NCBI RefSeq assembly: GCF_013034685.1
Contig: NZ_WQGO01000003.1
Location: 186,001 to 250,000 of the forward strand
Length of the DNA: 64,000 bases
Source of the DNA: Ruegeria lacuscaerulensis
GTDB lineage: Bacteria > Pseudomonadota > Alphaproteobacteria > Rhodobacterales > Rhodobacteraceae
Reading direction: 5' to 3'
Below are positions 10,089-18,660 of this stretch, in pieces. A program made the position numbers and the translations under genes. Numbering within the stretch: the stretch's first letter is position 1; each line of letters opens with the position of its first letter. Under the pieces are notes generated by a model, which was not told the origin of the DNA, ran no database searches, and saw nothing but the letters and a program-made list of their open reading frames with translations.

Positions 10089-10573
10089 TCATTCGCCCTG
10101 CGCAGGTTTTGGACGCCGCGGCCATAGCTGACATCACTAATGCGATCATCCGAGACACTTTGATCACCTTCACAACGGATCAAAGGAACGTCGAGAGCAT
10201 CACAGAAGATATCTCCGGGCGTGGCCCCGCTTTCTTGGTGGCCGAGCAACACGACAAGGTGCTGGGTTTTGCCACTTACGCTCCGTTTCGGTCTGGTCCC
10301 GGATACGCGCAGTGCCGCGAGCATTCCATTCAACTGACCTCTGCCGCGCGCGGGCAGGGTGTCGGGCGCGCGCTGATGAATGCTTTGGAAAAAGTAGCAA
10401 GAACCCAACAGGTGCATGTTCTGGTCGCGGGGATTTCCTCGGCCAATCCTGGTGCGATGGCGTTCCATACGGCGATGGGGTTCGCCGAGACCGGTCGGAT
10501 GCCCGAGGTGGGCTTCAAATGGGGAAAACGGCTGGATCTTGTGCTGATGCAGAAAATTCTGACACCGCAGTGA
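10085..10573 (+). CDS. GNAT acetyltransferase, phosphinothricin acetyltransferase (Pat/Bar) type
   Basis: A 162-aa N-acetyltransferase using acetyl-CoA. The acetyl-CoA loop is seen in RGQGVGRALMNALE (about residues 92-105). The C-terminal signature SSANPGAMAFHTAMGFAETG...VGFKWGKRLDLVLMQ is characteristic of the PAT subgroup, which acetylates phosphinothricin or, in many bacteria, methionine sulfone/sulfoximine-like amino acids. The native substrate cannot be told from sequence. It is coupled to the preceding glyoxalase-like gene by a 4-nt overlap. Confidence 0.85.
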   Translation: MIIRPAQVLDAAAIADITNAIIRDTLITFTTDQRNVESITEDISGRGPAFLVAEQHDKVLGFATYAPFRSGPGYAQCREHSIQLTSAARGQGVGRALMNALEKVARTQQVHVLVAGISSANPGAMAFHTAMGFAETGRMPEVGFKWGKRLDLVLMQKILTPQ

Positions 10574-10618
10574 TTGGTCGCACCTGACACGGGCGAATTC
10601 AGAGGGTAGGGTGCCCTC

Positions 10619-11299
10619 ATGTCGATCTGGACCCGCATATCCGACGCGCTCAGCGCGCTTGCCCAAGGCGAAAGCCTTACGGCTGTTTTCGAAAAGCTGC
10701 GCACGCCGCCAGAGCGTTCGGTCGCGTTTACGATCGCTGTTATCGCGCTCGGGGCCAAGATGGCCAAGGCCGATGGTCAGGTAACGCGGGATGAGGTCAC
10801 GGCCTTTCGCGACGTCTTTCAAATCGCACGCGAGGACGAAGCCGACGCGGCCCGCGTTTTCGACATGGCCCGGACCGATGTTGCCGGCTATCAGGAATAC
10901 GCCCGCAAGATCGCCGGGATGTTCGCCGATGACAGCACCACCTTCTGCGACCTGATGGAGGGGCTGTTTCACATCGCCATGGCCGACGGGTTCTATCACC
11001 CCAACGAAAACGAGTTCCTGGAGGAGGTCAGCCGGATTTTCGGTCAGACCGAAGCTCAGTTTCTGGCCCTGCGCGCGCGGTTTGTACCGGATGCGCCGAA
11101 TGACCCTTACACGGTGCTGGGGGTGCCTCGGGATATGCCTTTGCCAGATATCCGCAAGATTTGGCGTCAATTGGTGCGCGAAACCCATCCCGATGCGATG
11201 ATGGCGCGTGGTGTCCCGGAAGAGGCGATCCGGTTGGCGGAGAAAAAGATGATCGACATCAACCGCGCCTGGGATGAGATCAACGGCGCGCGAGCCTGA
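10619..11299 (+). CDS. DjlA-like J-domain co-chaperone with TerB domain
   Basis: A 226-aa protein with a TerB-like helical domain (about residues 25-150; VIALGAKMAKADGQVTRDEV and HIAMADGFYHPNENEF carry the paired acidic/Gly motif) and a C-terminal J domain (about 160-226). The J domain contains the HPD tripeptide (ETHPDAM) needed to stimulate DnaK ATPase. Unlike E. coli DjlA it has no N-terminal membrane segment, so it is probably cytosolic. ATG 10619 is preceded by GAGGGTAGGG. The stop is 5 bp from the next start. Confidence 0.85.
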   Translation: MSIWTRISDALSALAQGESLTAVFEKLRTPPERSVAFTIAVIALGAKMAKADGQVTRDEVTAFRDVFQIAREDEADAARVFDMARTDVAGYQEYARKIAGMFADDSTTFCDLMEGLFHIAMADGFYHPNENEFLEEVSRIFGQTEAQFLALRARFVPDAPNDPYTVLGVPRDMPLPDIRKIWRQLVRETHPDAMMARGVPEEAIRLAEKKMIDINRAWDEINGARA

Positions 11300-11304
11300 C
11301 CGAG

Positions 11305-12294
11305 ATGCGGCTGGCGACCTACAATATCGAATGGTTCGCCAATCTGTTTGACCGCAAGGACAGGCTGATTGTTGATGACAGTTGGTCTGGCAGGCAAAAT
11401 ATTACCAAAGCTCAACAGGTCGAAGCCATCGCTAAGGTCCTGACTGCGGTCGACGCGGATGCGATGTTGATTGTCGAGGCGCCAAATACCGGCAAAACTC
11501 AGAACAGCGTGCGCGCCCTGCAAGGGTTTGCAGAGGCGTTTAATCTACGCACCAGCCATGCGGTGATGGGATTTGCCAACGATACGCATCAGGAACTGGC
11601 GCTGCTCTATGATCCTGCGGTGCTGACGGTTCGTCATGACCCAAAAGGGACCGGGTCAAATGATGCCCCTCGTTTTGATGGGGCGTTCCGAATTGATCTC
11701 GACATTGACGCCACCGAAGACCTTGTCGAGTTCTCAAAACCGCCGATGGAGCTTGCGGTGACGACGTCCGATGGAGCCAGTTTTCGCCTTATTGGCGCGC
11801 ATCTCAAATCCAAAGCCCCCCACGGAGCAAGTAGCCGGGACGAAGCGATCCGCATATCGATTGCCAACCGGCGCAAACAGCTGGCGCAGGCAGTGTGGCT
11901 GTCGCGGCGCGTTCGGGCGCATCTTGAGGCGAATGAGCCGGTCATTCTGTTGGGCGATCTCAACGACGGGCCGGGACTGGACGAATTCGAAAACCTGTTC
12001 GGGCGATCCTCGGTCGAGATTCTGGTGCAAACGGGATTGTTTGATCCCCATGCGGTTTCGGCCCACACAGAAACGCCACCGTCAACGGCCCGTTTCGCGC
12101 GGCCGGCCGATGGCGGTTTTCTTGAGGCCCTGCTGGACTACATCATGATCAGCGATGGTTTGCGGGCGCTCAACCCGCGCTGGCGGATTTGGCATCCGTT
12201 CCATGACCCGGCATGTTTGGCCGCAAAGGAGTTACACGACGCGCTTCTTACGGCCTCTGACCACTTTCCGGTCACGTTGGATATCGACCTGTGA
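11305..12294 (+). CDS. Endonuclease/exonuclease/phosphatase (EEP) family protein
   Basis: A 329-aa metal-dependent phosphodiesterase fold. Expected EEP motifs are present in order: ATYNIEWF (N-terminal Asn), IVEAPN (metal-binding Glu), GAHLKSK, LLGDLNDGPG (Asp/Asn pair) and, at the C-terminus, SDHFPV (catalytic His). The substrate could be DNA, a phospholipid or an inositol phosphate; no signal peptide is seen, which argues for an intracellular target. It starts 5 bp after the DjlA-like gene, so they probably share an operon. Confidence 0.85.
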   Translation: MRLATYNIEWFANLFDRKDRLIVDDSWSGRQNITKAQQVEAIAKVLTAVDADAMLIVEAPNTGKTQNSVRALQGFAEAFNLRTSHAVMGFANDTHQELALLYDPAVLTVRHDPKGTGSNDAPRFDGAFRIDLDIDATEDLVEFSKPPMELAVTTSDGASFRLIGAHLKSKAPHGASSRDEAIRISIANRRKQLAQAVWLSRRVRAHLEANEPVILLGDLNDGPGLDEFENLFGRSSVEILVQTGLFDPHAVSAHTETPPSTARFARPADGGFLEALLDYIMISDGLRALNPRWRIWHPFHDPACLAAKELHDALLTASDHFPVTLDIDL

Positions 12295-12331
12295 CCTTAC
12301 ATGCGCGGTATTTTCGCCTTATATTCTCACC

Positions 12332-12703
12332 ATGAGACATTTCATCACGATCTGCGCAATTTCCACGGCGCTCAGCACGCCTGTTCTTGCCGAGGACGAG
12401 CCCGGCCCATCACTGATGGAGCAGGGCGCTGAATTGTTCTTTGAAGGATTGCGGAAGGAAATGGAACCGGCGTTGGATGAATTGCTAGGGCTGGCCGACC
12501 AGTTTGGGCCGGCAATGCAGTCCTTTATGGCCGAAATGGGTCCGGCTTTGGGCGATCTGGCTGCCGAGATCGAGGATTGGAGCGCCTATGAGGTGCCTGA
12601 AATCTTGCCCAATGGGGACATCATCATCCGCAAAAAACCGGAACCCCCGGAAGTTGCGCCGCAGACGCCACCCGAGGCACCCGAAGGTGAGATTGATATC
12701 TGA
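12332..12703 (+). CDS. Exported acidic protein of unknown function
   Basis: The start at 12332 was chosen because a signal peptide begins there (MRHFITICAISTALSTPVLA, cleavage before EDEPG). The 123-aa precursor gives a small acidic mature protein: an amphipathic helical segment (LMEQGAELFFEGLRKEMEPALDEL) repeated in style as FGPAMQSFMAEMGPALGDLAAEIEDW, then a Pro/Glu-rich tail. Similar short proteins in roseobacter genomes have no assigned role. It follows the EEP gene by 37 bp and is convergent with ppx, 3 bp away. Confidence 0.7.
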   Translation: MRHFITICAISTALSTPVLAEDEPGPSLMEQGAELFFEGLRKEMEPALDELLGLADQFGPAMQSFMAEMGPALGDLAAEIEDWSAYEVPEILPNGDIIIRKKPEPPEVAPQTPPEAPEGEIDI

Positions 12704-12706
12704 GGT

Positions 12707-14251
12707 TCAGCCTTTAAGCACGATCCGGGTTTCGGATTTCAACGCAGTTGCCAGAGAATTCAGCCGTGCCTCGGCCACTTCGCTGAACAAGGCGGCAGCG
12801 GTTTCGGGCAAGAACAACTCAAGCTGGCGTTTCTTGGGGTAAAAGCGCAGCTTGCCCATGGTAGCGTCGTTCTGCATCCACAACATTGCACCAAAGCGCA
12901 TGGCCTTGCCCAGAATCTCGGCCTGTTTCTGGCCGTTTTCGTCCAGCAACTCGTATAGCGGCGCAAAGCGGGTGTCCTCGCGCTTGTTGCGATAGCGGTG
13001 CTGCAAAGCCAGCCCGATAAATACCCGTTCCGAGTGTTTCAGCCCGCCCAGATTGGCGCGGGTGACATAGTCGAAGCAAGTCTCTGCCCGGTAGTCGGGA
13101 TGGGCGCGCCAGCTAACGTCATGCAGCAGACAGGCCGCCTTGATTAGCCGCACCCGCGCTGGCGGGGCAGATTTGAACAGGGGCATCACGAAGTCGAACA
13201 GGTGTTTGCCGAAACCGGGTAGGCGCGCATCCTTGGCCTCGGAAAACCGGCTGGCTTCGATCAGCGGATCACGGTCGCGCAGAATTTGGGGCATCTGTTC
13301 GTACAGCAGCCCCTCGCGGATACCATAGCTTGAGATCGCAATATCCTTGGGCTTGAAGGTGCGCAGCAGCCGCGCGAGCACGTCCATCGCGTAAGGGATC
13401 AACGCCATGCGCGAGCTTGAGACACCGGCGCGATTGCGCAGTTTCTCGGAGTCGCCTTTTTCGATGAACTTGATCGTTTCATGTACCTGCTTGGTTGTCA
13501 TGCGGTATTCATGCAGAACGTTCAGGGGATAGCCCCGACGCAACATGTCCAGACGCGCAAAGGCCCGCCAACTGCCGCCGACCAGAAACAAACGATCCCT
13601 CTGTGGGCCAAGCCGGTCGCGCAGGTCCTCCATCGTTTCCTTGATATGCGCCTTGCGTGCCCGGCGACCACCTTTAATGTCGCGCAGTTTCAGCGGACCA
13701 AGGGCTGATGTCAGGCGGCGGCCTACGTCTCCCTCCCCGATTTCGGCCAGTTCCATCGAGGACCCGCCGATGTCGCAGATCAACCCATAGGCACCGGGCC
13801 AGCCTAGCAGGACGCCTTGGGCAGACAGGCGCGCCTCTTCCCCGCCATCGATGACCGAGACGGTCAGGCCGGTCTCGGCATGGACGTCCTTGCAGAAGGC
13901 TGGGCCATCCTTGGCTTCGCGCACGGCGGCGGTGGCAACCACGTGCAGGCCGGGCAGACCCAGATCATCTGCCAGTTGGGCAAAGCGGCGCAGGGCGGCC
14001 AGGGCGCGCTCTCGTCCGCGCGGATTGAGCCGCCCGGTCTCGGACAGACCTGCGCCCAGCTCACACATGACTTTTTCGTTGTAGAAATAGGCGGGCGAGC
14101 GCGCCGCGCCGTCAAAGATCACCATCCGGACCGAGTTTGACCCGACATCGACAACGCCGACGCGCGACAGAGCGCGGGCCTCGGGGTTGTCGAATAGCGG
14201 CTTTCCGAAAGGTCCCCAGTCGGGGATGTCGGTCTCGACGGTCTGATCCAT
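12707..14251 (-). CDS. ppx: Exopolyphosphatase / pppGpp phosphohydrolase family (Ppx/GppA)
   Basis: A 514-aa protein with an actin-like ASKHA fold: GVVDVGSNSVRMVIFD (phosphate 1, about residues 32-47), ATAAVREAKDG, GGEEARLSAQG, and CDIGGSSMELAEI (phosphate 2). The C-terminal HD-like helical domain (about 330-510) has HDVSWRAHPDYRA. It degrades long-chain polyphosphate from the end and/or converts pppGpp to ppGpp; the two activities cannot be separated from sequence. It is followed upstream on the same strand by hdaA and the AI-2E permease, with a 49-bp gap to hdaA. Confidence 0.9.
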   Translation of the reverse strand: MDQTVETDIPDWGPFGKPLFDNPEARALSRVGVVDVGSNSVRMVIFDGAARSPAYFYNEKVMCELGAGLSETGRLNPRGRERALAALRRFAQLADDLGLPGLHVVATAAVREAKDGPAFCKDVHAETGLTVSVIDGGEEARLSAQGVLLGWPGAYGLICDIGGSSMELAEIGEGDVGRRLTSALGPLKLRDIKGGRRARKAHIKETMEDLRDRLGPQRDRLFLVGGSWRAFARLDMLRRGYPLNVLHEYRMTTKQVHETIKFIEKGDSEKLRNRAGVSSSRMALIPYAMDVLARLLRTFKPKDIAISSYGIREGLLYEQMPQILRDRDPLIEASRFSEAKDARLPGFGKHLFDFVMPLFKSAPPARVRLIKAACLLHDVSWRAHPDYRAETCFDYVTRANLGGLKHSERVFIGLALQHRYRNKREDTRFAPLYELLDENGQKQAEILGKAMRFGAMLWMQNDATMGKLRFYPKKRQLELFLPETAAALFSEVAEARLNSLATALKSETRIVLKG

Positions 14252-14300
14252 GTCTCTTCCAGATATTCCGTGCTTAGAATGCGAAATCGTTCGTTGCGGG

Positions 14301-14990
14301 TCAATCGCCGGATGCGACTTCGGCGGGGTCCGAATTGAGAACCCGTACAGCCAGCGCGCGGGTAATGTCGCGTTTCTCGGTCAGGGCCAGCATATCAAGC
14401 TGGGCGACCACGTCGGCAGCTGTTTCAAACCGACGGTCCATATGTTTGACGAGGTACGAGATCACCTCGGGGCCGGGGTTCAACTGCCGGTCCACGAATA
14501 GTTTGGCCAGTACCGCGCCCAGTAAGGCATCATCGGGCGGATCCAGCGAAACGTGATGCGCGCCTTCGATCCTGCTTTGCAGATCGGGCAGGGGCAGTTC
14601 CCAGAATTTCGGAGCCAGACGCCCGGTCATAAGCAGGGCATTACCTTCGGCCAAAGTCAGGTTGTGCAGGTGAAACAGCGTTTTTTGCCGTTCGGCATCG
14701 TCGGCGATCATGGGCACATCTTCGATGGCAATCGGAGTTTGGGCCAGTGCGGGAACATCTTCGTGGCGCAGATCGGTGGCATGCAGAATACGCCCGCCGG
14801 TTTCCGCCGCCCAAACATGGGCCAGATGCGTCTTGCCTGAACCGGCGGGGCCGCTCAGGACCAGCTTGTTACCCGGCCAGGACGTTGCCGAGATCATGGC
14901 GACCGCTAGCGCGTTTGCGGGCGAGACGAAAAAATCCTCGCGCCCCAGCGCAGTTTTGGCTGGAAGATCGAAGTTCAGTTGGCGAGCCAT
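14301..14990 (-). CDS. hdaA: DnaA-related regulator HdaA (regulatory inactivation of DnaA)
   Basis: A 229-aa protein made of the DnaA-type AAA+ module only, without the DNA-binding domain IV. The Walker A is GPAGSGKTH (about residues 46-54). The N-terminus MARQLNFDLP matches the clamp-binding motif (QLxFxLP-like) by which Hda contacts the DnaN sliding clamp. With the clamp it stimulates ATP hydrolysis by DnaA and prevents over-initiation. The start is adjacent to the AI-2E permease stop, so the two are probably co-transcribed. Confidence 0.9.
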   Translation of the reverse strand: MARQLNFDLPAKTALGREDFFVSPANALAVAMISATSWPGNKLVLSGPAGSGKTHLAHVWAAETGGRILHATDLRHEDVPALAQTPIAIEDVPMIADDAERQKTLFHLHNLTLAEGNALLMTGRLAPKFWELPLPDLQSRIEGAHHVSLDPPDDALLGAVLAKLFVDRQLNPGPEVISYLVKHMDRRFETAADVVAQLDMLALTEKRDITRALAVRVLNSDPAEVASGD

Positions 14991-16064
14991 TCAGTCGTCT
15001 TTCTGGTTCAAGCCTTCCAGGCCGGTATACAGTCGGCTGTCCAGATAGACCGAGGTGCAGAACCGTGCAAGAACCCCCAGCGCCGCTGCGACCGGAACTG
15101 CCACCAGCATTCCGACAAAGCCAAACAGCGCTCCAAACACTGACAGGGCCAACAACAGCCAGACCGGATGCAGCCCGACCGAGCTGCCGACCAGCTTTGG
15201 AGTCAGGAAATTGCCCTCGGTCACCTGACCGACCGCAAAAATACCCGCGACAAGCGCGATATGCGCCCAATCGCCCCAGAACTGGAACAGCGCCAGACCG
15301 ATGGCCAGCGATCCTCCGATCAGGGCGCCCAGATAGGGGATGAACGTAACCAGCCCGGCGATGAACCCAACGATTAGTCCGAACTGCAGACCGACAGCCA
15401 TCAGCGCGACCGCGTAGTAGGTGCCCAATATCAGGCAGACCGTGCCCATGCCGCGCACAAATGAGGCCAGAACATCGTCGATTTCACCCGCCAGCCGTTT
15501 GATGGTCGGGGCGTGGTCACGGGGCAGCAGCTCTCCGATCCGGGCGATCATGCGATCCCAGTCCAGCAGAAGGTAGACGGCCACAACGGGCACGATCACC
15601 AGCAGGACAACGACGTTGATCGCCGACCCGAGCGAGGCGGCGACGGACTGAAGAACATCCCCGGTTTTGGATTGCAACGTTTCACCCAGCGACACCAGGA
15701 ACTGATGCGAACTGGATTGGGTATCAAGGAGGGAAGGGAATTTTTGTTCGACAAAGCCGCGCAGTTGTTTGACGAGGCTTGGCATGAACTCGATCAGATC
15801 AATCAACTGCGTCACCAGCGCAGGAACCACCATCAGGATCAGCAGGACAAAACCCAAAACCCCAACCACGGTGATAAGCCCGGTGGCGGCCATCCGGGAC
15901 AGGCCAAAATTTTCAAGACGGTCGGCGACCGGATCAAGGAAATAGGCAATGGCCCCGCCGATCACAAATGGAAGCAAGACATCGCCAAGGGCCCATAACA
16001 TCAGCACAAATACGGCAGCGACGATGCCCCAATACCTAAGCTGATCCTTCACCGGCAAAGCCAT
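14991..16064 (-). CDS. AI-2E family (PerM-like) transporter
   Basis: A 357-aa integral inner-membrane protein with about seven to eight hydrophobic segments, from YWGIVAAVFVLMLWALG at the N-terminus to GMLVAVPVAAALGVLARF near the C-terminus. The conserved central block GLIVGFIAGLVTFIPYLGALIGG is typical of the family. Members are exporters; some carry AI-2 or act as Na+/H+ antiporters, and the substrate here is unknown. Start 16064 was preferred to a start 69 nt upstream because AAGGGG lies 7-12 nt before it and the upstream extension is highly basic and unlike the family. Confidence 0.85.
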   Translation of the reverse strand: MALPVKDQLRYWGIVAAVFVLMLWALGDVLLPFVIGGAIAYFLDPVADRLENFGLSRMAATGLITVVGVLGFVLLILMVVPALVTQLIDLIEFMPSLVKQLRGFVEQKFPSLLDTQSSSHQFLVSLGETLQSKTGDVLQSVAASLGSAINVVVLLVIVPVVAVYLLLDWDRMIARIGELLPRDHAPTIKRLAGEIDDVLASFVRGMGTVCLILGTYYAVALMAVGLQFGLIVGFIAGLVTFIPYLGALIGGSLAIGLALFQFWGDWAHIALVAGIFAVGQVTEGNFLTPKLVGSSVGLHPVWLLLALSVFGALFGFVGMLVAVPVAAALGVLARFCTSVYLDSRLYTGLEGLNQKDD

Positions 16065-16154
16065 GGCTGTCCCCTTTTTGCGGCGCTTGCCATCGTTCTT
16101 GGCGTATGCAGCACGGTGATGCAAGTGCTTCATGCACGGGATATTTTCAGCCTG

Positions 16155-17129
16155 TCAGTCTTGCAACGTTCCCAGTTCCGGCGTCGCCTCATCCGCAATT
16201 TCATCGGGCCAGTTGGTTCGCCATATTTCGGCCGACCAGTGACCGCAGTGAACAGCCGGGCGGTCAAAACCGGGTTGCGGCTCCAACAAGGGCGAGACAA
16301 CAACGTTATGGCGTGGCACCGCGAAATAGGGAAACGAGTACCGTTCTTGTCCAGATCGGTTCACGACCCGGTGTGGCGTGGATTTCAAGCGCCCACCGGA
16401 CCATAGTTCCAGCATGTCACCGATATTCACGACAAACCCGCCCGGCGGGCAGTCCGGCGTGATCCAGCCACCTTCGCGGTTCTGAACCTCCAGCCCTCCA
16501 ACTGGGTCTGGCGCGATGATGGTCAGCGCGTCGGTGTCCTTGTGCGGGTGGATGCCATAGCCGCCTTCATCCGGAGCCTGCGGCGGGTAATGCAGCAGAG
16601 TCATGTTGGTCATTGGATCGACAAAGGCATCGCGAAGGGCGCGCGCGGGCAGGGGCAGGCCGACCTCTAGCGCGCCCAGCAGATGATCGGCCACCGCATC
16701 CAGTTTCGACCAATAGCCAAGTATCGTGTCGCGCGCGCTATCCACGCCCTTTGGCCAGAGGTTAGGGCCATAAAGTGCGCAGTCCTGCCGGATCGGTGCA
16801 TCGGGGGCCACGTCATAGTGTAGCTTGTAGCCTTCGTATTTGTCGGCCTTGCCTGATCCGTCATTGGGGGTGAAGAACCCCATTGGGATATATCCACGAT
16901 AGTTCTCGCGCGTGATCGCCTGATCCCATTTGGCGCTTTCCTCGACCGCAAAGATATCGCGCACGCAAGCGCGCACGGCGTCTACAGTATCGGGGGAAAT
17001 GCCCGTGCCGGTGATCGACAGAAAGCCGATCCCAGTGCAGGCGTCCATGATTTGCTGAACGGTTCGGGCATAGTCCGGGTGCGCAGGGTCACGCAGAGGC
17101 GAAATGTCGATGGTCGGGATATGCTGCAT
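16155..17129 (-). CDS. 2-oxoglutarate/Fe(II)-dependent dioxygenase, isopenicillin N synthase family
   Basis: A 324-aa oxygenase with an N-terminal DIOX_N region (IPTIDISPLRDP) and a jelly-roll core. The iron ligands are visible as HxD in IHPHKDTDA and the distal His in TPHRVVNRSG; the 2-oxoglutarate contact is RYS (ERYSFPYF). The substrate is unknown; relatives hydroxylate or oxidise small molecules. Its ATG overlaps the stop of the FAD oxidoreductase by one base (ATGA), so the pair is translated together and probably acts in one pathway. There is no signal peptide. Confidence 0.88.
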   Translation of the reverse strand: MQHIPTIDISPLRDPAHPDYARTVQQIMDACTGIGFLSITGTGISPDTVDAVRACVRDIFAVEESAKWDQAITRENYRGYIPMGFFTPNDGSGKADKYEGYKLHYDVAPDAPIRQDCALYGPNLWPKGVDSARDTILGYWSKLDAVADHLLGALEVGLPLPARALRDAFVDPMTNMTLLHYPPQAPDEGGYGIHPHKDTDALTIIAPDPVGGLEVQNREGGWITPDCPPGGFVVNIGDMLELWSGGRLKSTPHRVVNRSGQERYSFPYFAVPRHNVVVSPLLEPQPGFDRPAVHCGHWSAEIWRTNWPDEIADEATPELGTLQD

Positions 17130-18493
17130 CAGTGAATCCGCACGCCCTGACGGTCGAGTTCTTTATGGACGGGGGCGAGGTTCATCGTGTCGACCTCCTG
17201 ATTGCTTTTCAGCGACAGCGCAGCGGCGATGCCTGCGCCTTGGCCCATGACAGCGCAGCAGGCCATGTTGCGTGTGGCGGCATGGGCCACTTTGTCGGCT
17301 CCGTGGGAACGGCCCGCTACCAGTAGCCCTTTGATTCCCTTGGGGAGCATCGAACGATAGGGCACCTGCATGTACCGCCCCGTGGTGGGCAGGATTAGGA
17401 TGCCATAGCCGTCAATGAATTCGGGGTAGATGCCGATCGTATCTTCGAACCGGCCCTGATGGCGGGCGTCATCCTCGGTCATGTTGTAAATCGCGTCGAT
17501 CTTGCGGGTGTCGCGGATGCCGATGGTCATTCCGAAATTCCGCAGCCGCGCGTTTTCGCAGCCCGGCATGAAGCGCCGCAGTGCCTCGATGGCCAGCATC
17601 GACTGACGGCGGCCCTCGATCTCGCCCCGTGTCAGGCTGTCGGGATCTGTTCCGTCGATTTCGGCCAGATGGATGAGGTTCATATAAGTCAGCTCACCAG
17701 TGTCATGCATCGCGCCCCACGTGCCAGCGATGGTGTTCAGGTGCGGCGGGATCATCCCTGCATCTATCGCCTGTTGGAAGGGTTTGTGAACGAAGGGCGA
17801 GAACATGTCGTCCTCTTTGCCTGAGGTCTCGATGTTCCATTCACCGCCGCCGCCCCAGTCCTTGTAGGTCTGCGGATCGGCCTTGACGCCTTCCATAAAG
17901 GCGCGCTTGTCGACACCGGCCAGATGGAACATGACCGAGGCCGCCATCATATCCTCGCGCGCGGTTTTGTGGGTGGGCGCACCGGCGCGGTGGGCGACAT
18001 CGGCGTCGCCGGTGGCGTCGATCACGACGCGGGCCAGAATCGCCTCGCGACCCGCTTTGGATTCGGTGATGATGCCGGTGATCCGGTTGCCGTCCATGAT
18101 CGGGGCCACGAACTGACGGTGCAGCATGGGATGCACGCCGGCCTCTTCGACCAGCTTGTCGGCCACCAGCTTGAACCCTTCGCTGTCCAACTCATAGCTG
18201 AGCGATTGGCTTTCTGGCACCGCCGCGCCCATCTCTTTGGCGCGGGTCTCGAACTCCATCCCGATGCCGCCTGCCTCGACTGTTTGTTCATGGCGATACC
18301 AGGCGAACCCTTCGACCCCCACGGCGGTGATGTTGCCACCCATACAGCCGAAGCGATCGACCAGTGACACCTCGGCCCCGGCGCGCGCGGCGGCCAAAGC
18401 GGCGGCCAGCCCGGCGGGGCCAGAGCCCACGACCAGAACATCTGTCTGGTGAACAACAGGAATTTGACGGGCGGGTTCCGAGATTGTCTGCAT
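17129..18493 (-). CDS. FAD-dependent oxidoreductase (FAD_oxidored family)
   Basis: A 454-aa flavoprotein. The N-terminal Rossmann motif is VLVVGSGPAGLAAALAAARAG (about residues 20-40), followed by SLVDRFGCMGGNITAVG. A second nucleotide-contacting region is VVIDATGDADVAHRAGAP, and the C-terminal FAD motif reads GIKGLLVAGRSHGADKVAHA. This pattern belongs to the PF12831 group, whose members are often annotated only as FAD-dependent oxidoreductases. It is first in a two-gene unit with the 2OG dioxygenase; no substrate can be named. Confidence 0.88.
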   Translation of the reverse strand: MQTISEPARQIPVVHQTDVLVVGSGPAGLAAALAAARAGAEVSLVDRFGCMGGNITAVGVEGFAWYRHEQTVEAGGIGMEFETRAKEMGAAVPESQSLSYELDSEGFKLVADKLVEEAGVHPMLHRQFVAPIMDGNRITGIITESKAGREAILARVVIDATGDADVAHRAGAPTHKTAREDMMAASVMFHLAGVDKRAFMEGVKADPQTYKDWGGGGEWNIETSGKEDDMFSPFVHKPFQQAIDAGMIPPHLNTIAGTWGAMHDTGELTYMNLIHLAEIDGTDPDSLTRGEIEGRRQSMLAIEALRRFMPGCENARLRNFGMTIGIRDTRKIDAIYNMTEDDARHQGRFEDTIGIYPEFIDGYGILILPTTGRYMQVPYRSMLPKGIKGLLVAGRSHGADKVAHAATRNMACCAVMGQGAGIAAALSLKSNQEVDTMNLAPVHKELDRQGVRIH

Positions 18494-18660
18494 CGGGGCC
18501 TCATGTTTTTACATTCCTGTCACATTTGAGATTCCTGACTGGCGGGTCAATAAAAAATGCGACGGGCCCGGGGTCGCAAAAACGCCATTGCGTGATTGCC
18601 CCCGGCGAGGCTTTGGCATAATCACCTTGCAGCGAAATTTTCACCTTCGAAGGTCCTCCC

